Assembly: GCA_964355675.1 (NCBI GenBank)
Contig: CAYHEC010000014.1
Span: 1 to 64,000, forward strand
Source: CAMBDS01 sp964355675
Lineage (GTDB): Bacteria > Electryoneota > AABM5-125-24 > Hatepunaeales > Hatepunaeaceae
DNA: 64,000 nt
Direction: 5' to 3'
Shown here: in pieces, positions 8,192 through 15,810 of the stretch
Numbering within the stretch: the stretch's first letter is position 1
Layout: every line of letters begins with the position of its first letter
The notes under the pieces: generated by a model
Seen by the model: the letters and a program-made list of their open reading frames with translations, nothing else
Database searches by the model: none
Told to the model about the DNA's origin: nothing
Made by a program: the position numbers and the translations under genes

Positions 8192-8998
8192 TTCTATTCT
8201 ATTTCCTTAAATTTGAATTTAATGATACCTTTTCTTCCGGTGAGGCTTTCTTATTAGCCTCAAGCCACCCAGCCGCTGGTTTTCCCATTAAAGGTCAGAT
8301 CGTTCCCCAACACGACGATATTCTTCGCAGTGTCAGCGACAATCTCTATATGGCTCGTGTCAAGGTTGAACTTTCGCGCCGCCAACCGATTGGCTTCAAG
8401 CATTGATTACTGAATTCTCCGATTGTTTAATCTCCCCGCCCCAATTTATTGTATAAATGTCGCGAGGATACGTCTATCTTATTTTTTTTCGCTTTAGCGG
8501 GAAAGTTATGGGTTCACGTCGTTTTCAACCTGTTAGTGTGAAAATGCCTATTGCGAACGTCAGCACTTCTACCTCTACCGCCCGACCGCCTCGCCTCGCC
8601 TTCGGCGAAACGCCCGTTCTACCGACAATACCAATCTATTCCAAAATCTGCCCCAAGTCAATAGCAAACAGAAGCGGCGTCAGACAAGGACATCTGACGC
8701 CACTTAAATTATTCAGTAGGGCAGGTCGGGACGCCCTGCCCTACTGAGATTGCTTGCTACACTCGCAGTGATCGATCTCATAAAATTACCAGTCCGATCA
8801 CGAATCGATCACAGAGTTTCTCATTGTAGCGCAACAAAATACGCCGCTCTGTGACTCAGTGATCGATTTTTGACCCCTCACTACTCTAAGTTCACCGCCC
8901 GGTCTTATCCGGGCTTTTTCTTTGCTACCAAGCCCTGATTTCAGTATATTAACAGGTTAAGTCATTCCAAAATCCAAATTCCAAAATCCAAAACTATA
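8192..8998. other. Gene-poor region with repeats before valS
   Basis: No secure gene. A 75-codon frame at 8179-8406 (+) ends RQPIGFKH and may be the tail of a decayed gene; I do not recognise it. Inverted repeats include GGCGTCAGA..TCTGACGCC (about 8677-8702) and CAGTAGGGCAGG..CCTGCCCTACTG (about 8713-8746). Several TGATCGAT words occur at 8770-8870. Just before valS there is a short ATTCCAAAATCC-type repeat (8964-8994). Confidence 0.6.
8897..8920 (+). terminator. Rho-independent terminator-like hairpin
   Basis: GCCCGG (8897-8902), loop TCTTAT, CCGGGC (8909-8914), then TTTTTC. It faces the plus strand but no plus-strand gene ends upstream, so it may end a small RNA or be a relic. Confidence 0.6.
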
Positions 8999-11767
8999 AT
9001 GTCCGAAATTCCAAAGAGCTACGATCCGACCTCCGTCGAGCCGAAGTGGTACAAATTCTGGGAAGAGAACGACCTCTTCCGCACCGATCCGAACTCCGGC
9101 AAGGAGCCGTACTGCATCATGATGCCTCCGCCGAACGTCACCGGCGAACTTCACATGGGGCACGGCTTGCAAGACTCCCTGCAGGATATGCTGATCCGCA
9201 TGAAGCGGATGCAGGGCTTCGAGGCGCACTGGCAAGCCGGAACCGATCACGCCGGCATCGCTACCCAGAACGTCGTCGAGAAAGCGCTCGCCAAGGAAGG
9301 CGTGTCGCGCCACAGCCTCGGCCGGGAGAAGTTCATCGAGAAGGTCTGGGAGTGGAAAGCCAAGTACGGGGACAGGATACTCCAGCAGAAGCGGCTCTTA
9401 GGTGACTCGCCGGACTGGAGCCGCGAACGGTTCACCTTCGATCCGGGGCTTTCCAAAGCCGTGGCGAAGGTGTTCGTGCATCTCTATGACAAGGGGCTGG
9501 TGTATCGGGGGAATTACATCGTCAACTGGTGTCCGCGCTGTCACACGGCGATCTCTGACGAGGAAGTCGATCATAAGGACGAAGCGACGCATTTGTGGTA
9601 TTTCAGGTATCCGATTTTAAATGATTCTTCCGTCGCCGCCCCGTCGGCGATGGATACTGATACACCTGCTGCCACCCACAGGGGGGTGGCAGAAGAGGGA
9701 CACTACGTGACTGTGGCGACGACGCGCCCTGAGACGATGCTGGGCGATACGGCGGTGGCGATCAATCCCAAAGACGAACGATTGCAGCATCTTCGCGGGA
9801 GGAGCGTGCAGCTCCCATTGGTGGATAGAGTTATCCCGATCATTGAAGACGAGTTCGTCGATCCGGCTTTTGGGACGGGGCAGGTGAAAGTGACGCCTGC
9901 TCATGATCCGAACGACTTTGAGATGGGGAAGCGCCACAGCCTCGGATCCATCACAGTGATGGACGAGCATGGGGTAATGAATGATAACGCTGGTCGTTTC
10001 AAAGGATTGGATAGGTTCAAGGCGCGTGAGGCGATTGTGGAGGCGATGGGGGAGGCGGGGTTGTTGGAGAAGATAGAGGATTATACTACCTCCATTGGCC
10101 ACTGCTCGCGGTGCAAGACGGTCATCGAGCCGTACCTCTCTCTGCAGTGGTTCGTGAAGATGAAGCCACTCGCCGAGCCTGCCCTTGAGGCTGTTCGTGA
10201 CGGGCGGATCAAGTTCTATCCGGGACGTTGGGAGAAGGTCTATTACTCATGGCTGGAGAACGTGCGGGACTGGTGCATCTCGCGGCAGCTTTGGTGGGGG
10301 CATCGGATACCGGTGTGGTACTGCCAGGCTTGCGGGGAGGTGATTGTCAGGGAAGAGGAGCCTGATACTTGTCCGAAGTGCCACTCGAACAGTCTCAGGC
10401 AGGATGAGGATGTGCTCGATACGTGGTTTAGTAGCTGGCTCTGGCCATTTTCAACCTTGGGGTGGCCCGAAGAGACGCCTGAGCTTAAAAAATGGTATCC
10501 GACGCAGTTGCTCGTTTCGGGCTATGACATCATCTTCTTCTGGATCGCGCGGATGATTATGGCGGGGCTGGAATTCATGGGCGACATCCCGTTCAGCGAC
10601 ATCTTCATTACGGGCATGATTAAGGACGAGCAGGGGCGGTGGATGTCGAAGTCGCTCGGCAATGGCATCGACCCGGAGGCGATGGTCAAGCAGTACGGGG
10701 CCGACGCGGTGCGGTTCACTATGATAACGCTGGCGACGGAGGGGCAGGACATCAAGCTAACGCCGTCGCGGTTTGAGGGAGGGAGGAATTTTGCCAATAA
10801 ACTGTGGAATGCGTACCGGTTTCTGATGACTCATGTGGAGAAACTGCCTGAGGAAAATAGGAGCCAAATTGGCAAGTATCCAATCACTGAGATGCCTTCC
10901 GATGCTCCCCTCGTGGATCGGTGGATTGTCTCACGACTGGCGGCGACGGTCGAACAGGTTCATGCGTCGGCGGAGAAGTACCGGTTGTTTGAGTGTCTTA
11001 ACGCCCAGTATGATTTCCTCTGGAAGGAGTTCTGTGACTGGTATCTGGAGCTTATTAAAAACCGGTTGACGCCTGAGACTCCGGCATTTGACCGTCAGTT
11101 GACGCTTGAGGTCGCGTTGCAGGTATTCGAAGCGGCGATGCGGCTGTTGCATCCGGCGATGCCGTTTGTGACGGAAGAGATTTGGCAGGGAGTTTCAGCA
11201 CAAGTAGCGTTGACAATTGTCAACGCTACTGCAACTCAGAAGTCGATTATGGTGGCGGAATATCCGAAGCCGGGGGAATATCCAAGGGACTTGAAGGCTG
11301 AGGAGCAGATCGAGTTGTTCCAGCGTGTCGTTGCGGCAGTCAGGAACATTCGTGGCGAAATGCATGTTCCACCCGACCGGAGGGCAGTACTGGTAGTGTC
11401 GGGCGTGAAAGATGAAGGGAAGAAGATGTTATTTGAGCGGCTGTCAAGTGATATTTGTCGTCTCGCAAACTTGTCGGAAATCAGCTTTGGCAACTCTCGC
11501 CCGGCACACTCAGCTTCGGCAATGATAGATGATTTCGAGCTGTTTGTGCCGTTGGAAGGCTTGATCGACATCACGGTAGAACAAGGGAGACTCGACAAGG
11601 AGATTGCGAGACTTGAAGGCTCGATCAAAGGCGCTGAGGCAAGGCTTGCTTCGCCAAACTTCACTGACAAGGCTCCGGCGAATGTGGTGGAGTTTGAGCG
11701 GCAGAAGTTGGTGGAGTCGAAGGCACAGCTTGAGGCGGTGAAAAGGAATAGGGAGGCGTTGGAATGA
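8999..11767 (+). CDS. valS: Valyl-tRNA synthetase
   Basis: A 922-residue class I synthetase that charges tRNA-Val. HMGH (52-55) is the HIGH signature, MSKS (549-552) the KMSKS signature, and a C-terminal tRNA-binding coiled coil follows (from about 850). TTRPETMLGDTAV marks the editing domain. Two segments are foreign. Residues about 210-233, before GHYVTVATTRPET, come from two adjacent palindromic elements; residues 736-744 (VALTIVNAT) come from a perfect 26-bp palindrome. Other synthetases join these regions directly. The ATG has no Shine-Dalgarno sequence but is preceded by ACTATA, much as mutS has ATTATA. The gene overlaps the next by 4 bp. Confidence 0.97.
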   Translation: MSEIPKSYDPTSVEPKWYKFWEENDLFRTDPNSGKEPYCIMMPPPNVTGELHMGHGLQDSLQDMLIRMKRMQGFEAHWQAGTDHAGIATQNVVEKALAKEGVSRHSLGREKFIEKVWEWKAKYGDRILQQKRLLGDSPDWSRERFTFDPGLSKAVAKVFVHLYDKGLVYRGNYIVNWCPRCHTAISDEEVDHKDEATHLWYFRYPILNDSSVAAPSAMDTDTPAATHRGVAEEGHYVTVATTRPETMLGDTAVAINPKDERLQHLRGRSVQLPLVDRVIPIIEDEFVDPAFGTGQVKVTPAHDPNDFEMGKRHSLGSITVMDEHGVMNDNAGRFKGLDRFKAREAIVEAMGEAGLLEKIEDYTTSIGHCSRCKTVIEPYLSLQWFVKMKPLAEPALEAVRDGRIKFYPGRWEKVYYSWLENVRDWCISRQLWWGHRIPVWYCQACGEVIVREEEPDTCPKCHSNSLRQDEDVLDTWFSSWLWPFSTLGWPEETPELKKWYPTQLLVSGYDIIFFWIARMIMAGLEFMGDIPFSDIFITGMIKDEQGRWMSKSLGNGIDPEAMVKQYGADAVRFTMITLATEGQDIKLTPSRFEGGRNFANKLWNAYRFLMTHVEKLPEENRSQIGKYPITEMPSDAPLVDRWIVSRLAATVEQVHASAEKYRLFECLNAQYDFLWKEFCDWYLELIKNRLTPETPAFDRQLTLEVALQVFEAAMRLLHPAMPFVTEEIWQGVSAQVALTIVNATATQKSIMVAEYPKPGEYPRDLKAEEQIELFQRVVAAVRNIRGEMHVPPDRRAVLVVSGVKDEGKKMLFERLSSDICRLANLSEISFGNSRPAHSASAMIDDFELFVPLEGLIDITVEQGRLDKEIARLEGSIKGAEARLASPNFTDKAPANVVEFERQKLVESKAQLEAVKRNREALE
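9630..9692. repeat. Two in-frame palindromic elements in valS
   Basis: Element one at 9630-9653 (CCGTCGCCG..CGGCGATGG, 8 of 9 pairs) matches the intergenic CCGTCACCG family at about 5838. Element two at 9669-9692 (CTGCCACCC..GGGTGGCAG) differs at only one of 24 positions from a copy inside recG (17902-17925) and is read in the same frame (AATHRGVAE here, TATRRGVAE in recG). Confidence 0.9.
11204..11229. repeat. Perfect 26-bp palindrome inside valS
   Basis: GTAGCGTTGACAA followed by its exact complement, in frame in the anticodon-binding region. Its core TTGACA/TGTCAA recalls the TGTCAACCC/GGGTTGACA intergenic repeats (about 5800 and 55840) and the first palindrome in recG. Confidence 0.9.
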
Positions 11768-13380
11768 TTATGCCAGAACTTCAAACAAATGTCCTCTACT
11801 ACGGGGATAATCTTGAGGTCTTGAGAGATCAAATTCCTAATGAATCAATTGATCTCATATACCTTGACCCTCCGTTCAATTCTAAGCAGTCATACAGTGT
11901 CCTATTCCGCGAATCGTCGGGAGCTGCAAGTGAAGCTCAAATCGAAGCATTCGAGGATACTTGGCAATGGACTATAGACGGCCAGGCACCCAAAGCCTAC
12001 GACGCTATCATGACCGGGCCGAGGCAGGACGTTGCGAGCTTGTTAGGCGCTATGGTGCAAGGACTTGGTCGCAATCAAGTTACATCCTATCTCTGCATGA
12101 TGACGGTCAGACTGGTGGAACTGCACCGTGTTCTGAAAGCGACGGGGAGCCTTTACCTTCATTGTGATCCAACCGCTGGAGCCTATCTTCGAGTTATTCT
12201 CGACGCGATTTTTGAGCCAGTCAACTTTCGCAACGAGATCATTTGGAAGCGAACATCGGCTCACAACGACCCAAGGAAATACGGAGCGAATATTGACGTA
12301 ATCTGGTATTACGTGAAGAGTAGTAAGAACACTTGGAATGATGTTTTCACTGAGCATCGTGAAGAGTATCTCAAGCGATTCACTCATAGAGACTCAGATG
12401 GTCGAGCATGGCAAGACGGCCCGCTGACAGCAAAGGGACTGACTGGCGGAGGATATACCTATGAGTATAAAGGTATTAAAGGATTCTGGCGCTGTCCTCT
12501 GGCAACAATGGAAAGGTATGACAAAGAAGGGCTCTTGCACATCACAAATAGGAATGGAATACGGATAAAGCGCTATCTTGATGAAACTGAAGGTGTGATA
12601 CTTCAATCACTCTGGACAGACATCCCACCTGTAAATTCACAAGCTAAGGAGCGATTGGGTTACAATACTCAAAAGCCTCAAGCCTTGCTCGAGAGAATAG
12701 TTTCAGTTTCATCCAATCCCGGTGATATCGTCCTTGATCCATTTTGCGGTTGTGGTACCGCACTTCACGCCGCCCACAAGCTTGACCGTAAATGGATAGG
12801 AATTGACGTAACTTATCTCGCAATCAACCTTATCGAACGAAGAATGCGTGATGCTTTTCCTGGCGTCCCGATTCATGTCGATGGTGCTCCAGCTGATACA
12901 GCCAGTGCTCACGATCTTGCTCGCAGAGACAAGTATCAATTTCAATGGTGGGCACTCGCCAAGATCGACGCTCAACCAGTATCAGGCAAGAAGAAAAAGG
13001 GTGCGGACAAGGGCAAAGACGGAGTTATTCCTGTTTTTATGGATGCTGAAATCAGTTATAGGAACGCGATAGTTTCCGTTAAGGGCGGCGCAGATCGCGA
13101 CGTAAGTGATATAAGGGACTTGAACGGAACTATGTTGAGAGAAAACACACCGTTTGGTGTTCTTATTACGTTGTTTCCGCCAACCAAACCAATGATAACT
13201 GAAGCGGCATCGGCGGGACTCTATGAAAGTGAATTCTGGGGTAGAAAATTTCCTAGGATTCAAATTCTATCAGTCGAAGAGATCTTTCAAGGGAAACGTC
13301 CGAATCTTCCCAAAGGCAAATCGCCTTATGCAAAAGCTCCGGTTGAAAAAACGGTCAATGGAAATCTCAATTTAGATTGA
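11764..13380 (+). CDS. DNA methyltransferase with C-terminal nuclease-like domain
   Basis: A 538-residue beta-class DNA methyltransferase. The catalytic motif DPPF (35-38) is near the N-terminus and the AdoMet motif DPFCGCGT (325-332) follows; DPPF suggests adenine-N6 methylation. From about residue 385 a tail with FQWWALAKIDA, KKGADKGKDGV, SVKGG, DIRDLNGTM and FGVLITLFPPTKPM matches the Mrr-like PD-(D/E)XK domain often fused to such methyltransferases. The usual QVK or EVK reads SVK here, so cleavage activity is doubtful. The gene overlaps valS by ATGA, an unusual place for an accessory gene. A second ATG at 11770 is possible. Confidence 0.85.
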   Translation: MIMPELQTNVLYYGDNLEVLRDQIPNESIDLIYLDPPFNSKQSYSVLFRESSGAASEAQIEAFEDTWQWTIDGQAPKAYDAIMTGPRQDVASLLGAMVQGLGRNQVTSYLCMMTVRLVELHRVLKATGSLYLHCDPTAGAYLRVILDAIFEPVNFRNEIIWKRTSAHNDPRKYGANIDVIWYYVKSSKNTWNDVFTEHREEYLKRFTHRDSDGRAWQDGPLTAKGLTGGGYTYEYKGIKGFWRCPLATMERYDKEGLLHITNRNGIRIKRYLDETEGVILQSLWTDIPPVNSQAKERLGYNTQKPQALLERIVSVSSNPGDIVLDPFCGCGTALHAAHKLDRKWIGIDVTYLAINLIERRMRDAFPGVPIHVDGAPADTASAHDLARRDKYQFQWWALAKIDAQPVSGKKKKGADKGKDGVIPVFMDAEISYRNAIVSVKGGADRDVSDIRDLNGTMLRENTPFGVLITLFPPTKPMITEAASAGLYESEFWGRKFPRIQILSVEEIFQGKRPNLPKGKSPYAKAPVEKTVNGNLNLD

Positions 13381-13432
13381 GAGGTAAAAGAAGCTGTCAA
13401 AACATTGTCAGCAAAAACGAATGAGGCCGAAG

Positions 13433-13753
13433 ATGGAGGAGTTAACAAAGGACAGGTTCGGGAATCCGAACGAGGTGCTGGATATTCGGGGGTCGAGGAT
13501 GTACTGGCACCCGGAGTACGCTCTCCAGCCGATAAGCCTGGCACTGGACGAGGAGGTCGAAGCGGCATACGGGAAGGAAGCGCTGGCAATCTGGATGAAA
13601 CTGACAATCGACGAGAAGCTGGAGATGGAGAGACTTCTGGAGAAGGCGGAGGAGATGTCGGGGACACAGGAAGCAATCGACGACGTGATGAGCCGGGTGC
13701 AGGATTGGATAACGAATCCACGAAGTGACGAGGACGAGGAAGCGGAAGACTAA
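13433..13753 (+). CDS. Small acidic hypothetical protein
   Basis: A 106-residue protein, MEELTKDRFGNPNE..., ending in a very acidic tail (DEDEEAED). The ATG at 13433 is preferred over one at 13421 because GAGG lies six bases before it. It follows the methyltransferase by about 50 bp and may be co-transcribed with it, so it could be a partner or regulator of the modification enzyme; no family is recognised. Its mixed Leu/Glu composition suggests a helical cytosolic protein. Confidence 0.6.
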   Translation: MEELTKDRFGNPNEVLDIRGSRMYWHPEYALQPISLALDEEVEAAYGKEALAIWMKLTIDEKLEMERLLEKAEEMSGTQEAIDDVMSRVQDWITNPRSDEDEEAED

Positions 13754-14089
13754 ACTACCTCCCTCCGTTTCTACAATCTTAACGGTGAACGATCGGTACC
13801 GATGTTGGAAGGGGCGATCCTTTTCGGTCAGGATCTTATCAGCGCCTACCCCAACCCCTTCAACGACAGAGCGACGATCCGCATCAACCTGCCCTCCTCA
13901 GCGCCGATGCAACTGGTGCTGTTTGACCTCTCGGGAAGGCGGTTCGGGGAGTGGAATTTGTCTGCTCAGTTGCCAGAGAGTCAAAGTCGGTTTATATTAG
14001 ATGGGAACACGTTGCCGTCAGGGGCGTTTTATTTGAAAGCGTCGTCGGGGGAACGTTCGGAGTGCTTGCCGATGATGCATTTGAAGTAA
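13754..14089 (+). pseudogene. Fragment of a T9SS-sorted exoprotein (C-terminal domain)
   Basis: The frame reads LRFYNLNGE...SAYPNPFNDRATIRINLP... to MMHLK, a complete C-terminal sorting domain with the YPNPFN motif, but nothing upstream encodes a signal peptide or a passenger domain. A start at 13802 would give a 95-residue peptide beginning MLEGAILFG. It lies directly after, and in the same frame as, the small acidic gene. The best reading is the 3' relic of a larger secreted protein that lost its 5' part; a live short gene is less likely. Confidence 0.65.
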
Positions 14090-14110
14090 GTGCGATACGT
14101 GCAAGAACGT

Positions 14111-14360
14111 GGGGGCTCGTAAACGGCCCCTACGCGACGAAGGGAGGGCATGTAAACGGGAGGGCTCGTAAACGGCCCCTACGCGACGAAGGGAGGGCAT
14201 GTAAACGGGAGGGCATGTAAACGGAGGGCACGTAAACGGCCCCTACGCGACGAAGGGAGGGCATGTAAACGGGGGGCTCGTAAACGGGGGGCACGTAAAC
14301 GGCCCCTACGCGGGATGACGAATAGAGGGGGGGCTCGTAAACGGCCCCTACGCGGGGATG
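14111..14360. repeat. Array of GGGGCTCGTAAACGGCCCC repeats
   Basis: About ten full or partial copies of GGGCTCGTAAACGGCCCCTACGCG variants, some reduced to GGGCATGTAAACGG, separated by short spacers such as ACGAAGGGA. Each unit is an imperfect palindrome. The same family forms the array at 17523-17790. There is no gene in this interval. Confidence 0.9.
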
Positions 14361-14378
14361 AAACTCACAATAAATTGA

Positions 14379-15761
14379 ATGGTACCAATGCCAACAAAAC
14401 TATCACTTGCGTCAGCGCTTCTGCTAAGCTCCATTTTCCATTTTCCATCTTCCATTAAAGCCGAAGTCGCCGTTACCATTTACAACCAGAACCTCGCCCT
14501 CGTCCGCGAGGTGCGCCAGCTTGACTTCCCCAAGGGCGTCGGCCAACTCCGCTTCACCGACGTCGCGTCGGAGATTATCCCGACGTCAGTGCACTTCACC
14601 AGCGACAAAGCCGCACTCCTCGAGCAAAACTACGAGTACGACCTCGTGAGTTCGGACAAACTGCTCGAGAAATACATCGATCAACGGGTGGAGATTGTTT
14701 CGCTTGACGGCAAGAGCTTTTTCGGGTCGTTACTATCGTCGGGAGGGGATATTGTGCTAAGGTTAGATGGTGGGACACCCCCCCCTGCCCCCCCCGCAAG
14801 CGGGGGGGGAAAGTCTGGCGAATTGGTCTCGATTACCCGTTCGCAGGTTGCCAATGTCCGGTTCCCTGAGCTACCGGAAGGACTCATCACCCGCCCGACA
14901 CTAGTCTGGCTGGTCGATGGCAAGGGCGGCAAGAGCGACGCTGACATCTCCTACCTGACGAGAGGAATCTCGTGGGAATCGGAGTATGTTGCCGTCTCGG
15001 ACGTAAAGGACGAAAACCTCTCACTGACCGGGTGGGTGAACATTACGAATAATTCCGGGGCGACGTACAAGGATGCGCGGTTGAAACTGATGGCAGGGGA
15101 CGTGAATATCGAACAGCCTCGAAGAAAATTCGCACGCGACGAAGTTCAAGAATTGTCAGGCGGATTTAATGCTGAATACGGTTTTCAAGAACAAGCGTTT
15201 TACGAGTACCACCTCTATACCCTTCAGCGTCCCTCGACCATCGCCGACAAGCAGGTGAAGCAAGTGTCGCTGTTTCCGACGGCTTCAACGCCGGTGAAGA
15301 AGGAATTCCGACTCAAGGCGAACGAGGAAAAGGTTACAGTTGTCCTTGAGTTTGAAAACCGTGAGAAGGTCGGGCTGGGCATACCGCTTCCCAAGGGGAA
15401 GGTGCGGGTCTATAAGCAGGGTCCTGATGGCGGGCAGGAATTCATCGGCGAAGACAACATCGACCATACTCCCAAGGATGAAAAAGTCCGCATCACGACC
15501 GGTAAAGCGTTTGATATTGTTGGCGAGCGGAAATCGATCAACTACGAGCGCCAAGGCAAACAGCGTGAGAATGAGATTGTCGTCCGCAATCATAAGAAGG
15601 AGACCATCGAGGTTGTCATCGAAGACTCGTTCTGGGGGGATTGGAAATTTATCGAAGCGACCGACGGCTGGGAGAAGAAGAATGCCAGCCTCGTTGAGTG
15701 GAAAGTGAAGATCAAGCCGGACGGGGAGGCGAAGGTTAGGTATAAGGTTTATGTTAATTAA
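14379..15761 (+). CDS. Secreted DUF4139-domain protein
   Basis: A 460-residue protein with an N-terminal signal peptide (hydrophobic core LASALLLSSIFHF, cleavage near IKAEVA) and a DUF4139-type body: EVAVTIYNQNLALVREVR at the start, SYLTRGISWESEYV in the middle and VVLEFENREKVGLGIPLPKGKVRVY, the family's usual tail. The function is unknown; homologues are exported and may act at the envelope. The start may be the second Met (MPTKLS, 14388). Residues about 132-144 (TPPPAPPASGGGK) are encoded by the C-rich/G-rich palindromic element at 14773-14811. Genes on both sides are separated by repeats, so it is probably monocistronic. Confidence 0.85.
   Translation: MVPMPTKLSLASALLLSSIFHFPSSIKAEVAVTIYNQNLALVREVRQLDFPKGVGQLRFTDVASEIIPTSVHFTSDKAALLEQNYEYDLVSSDKLLEKYIDQRVEIVSLDGKSFFGSLLSSGGDIVLRLDGGTPPPAPPASGGGKSGELVSITRSQVANVRFPELPEGLITRPTLVWLVDGKGGKSDADISYLTRGISWESEYVAVSDVKDENLSLTGWVNITNNSGATYKDARLKLMAGDVNIEQPRRKFARDEVQELSGGFNAEYGFQEQAFYEYHLYTLQRPSTIADKQVKQVSLFPTASTPVKKEFRLKANEEKVTVVLEFENREKVGLGIPLPKGKVRVYKQGPDGGQEFIGEDNIDHTPKDEKVRITTGKAFDIVGERKSINYERQGKQRENEIVVRNHKKETIEVVIEDSFWGDWKFIEATDGWEKKNASLVEWKVKIKPDGEAKVRYKVYVN
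14773..14811. repeat. In-frame C/G-rich repeat in the DUF4139 gene
   Basis: GACACCCCCCCC then CCCCCGCAAGCGGGGG: the reverse complement of the element found between genes at 3792-3826 and 5709-5793. Here it is translated as a Pro/Gly-rich loop. Confidence 0.75.
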
Positions 15762-15810
15762 TAATTAATAATTAATAATTAAGAAGTTAAAGTGAGTTGG
15801 AAGCTGTGAA

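Noticed and set aside
8179..8406. Plus-strand open frame of 75 codons
   Set aside because: It overlaps the methyltransferase start, has no Shine-Dalgarno sequence or known motif, and reads like a decayed gene end; not called as a gene.
8457..8747. Plus-strand open frame of 96 codons
   Set aside because: More than half of it is palindromic repeat sequence with no protein-like pattern.
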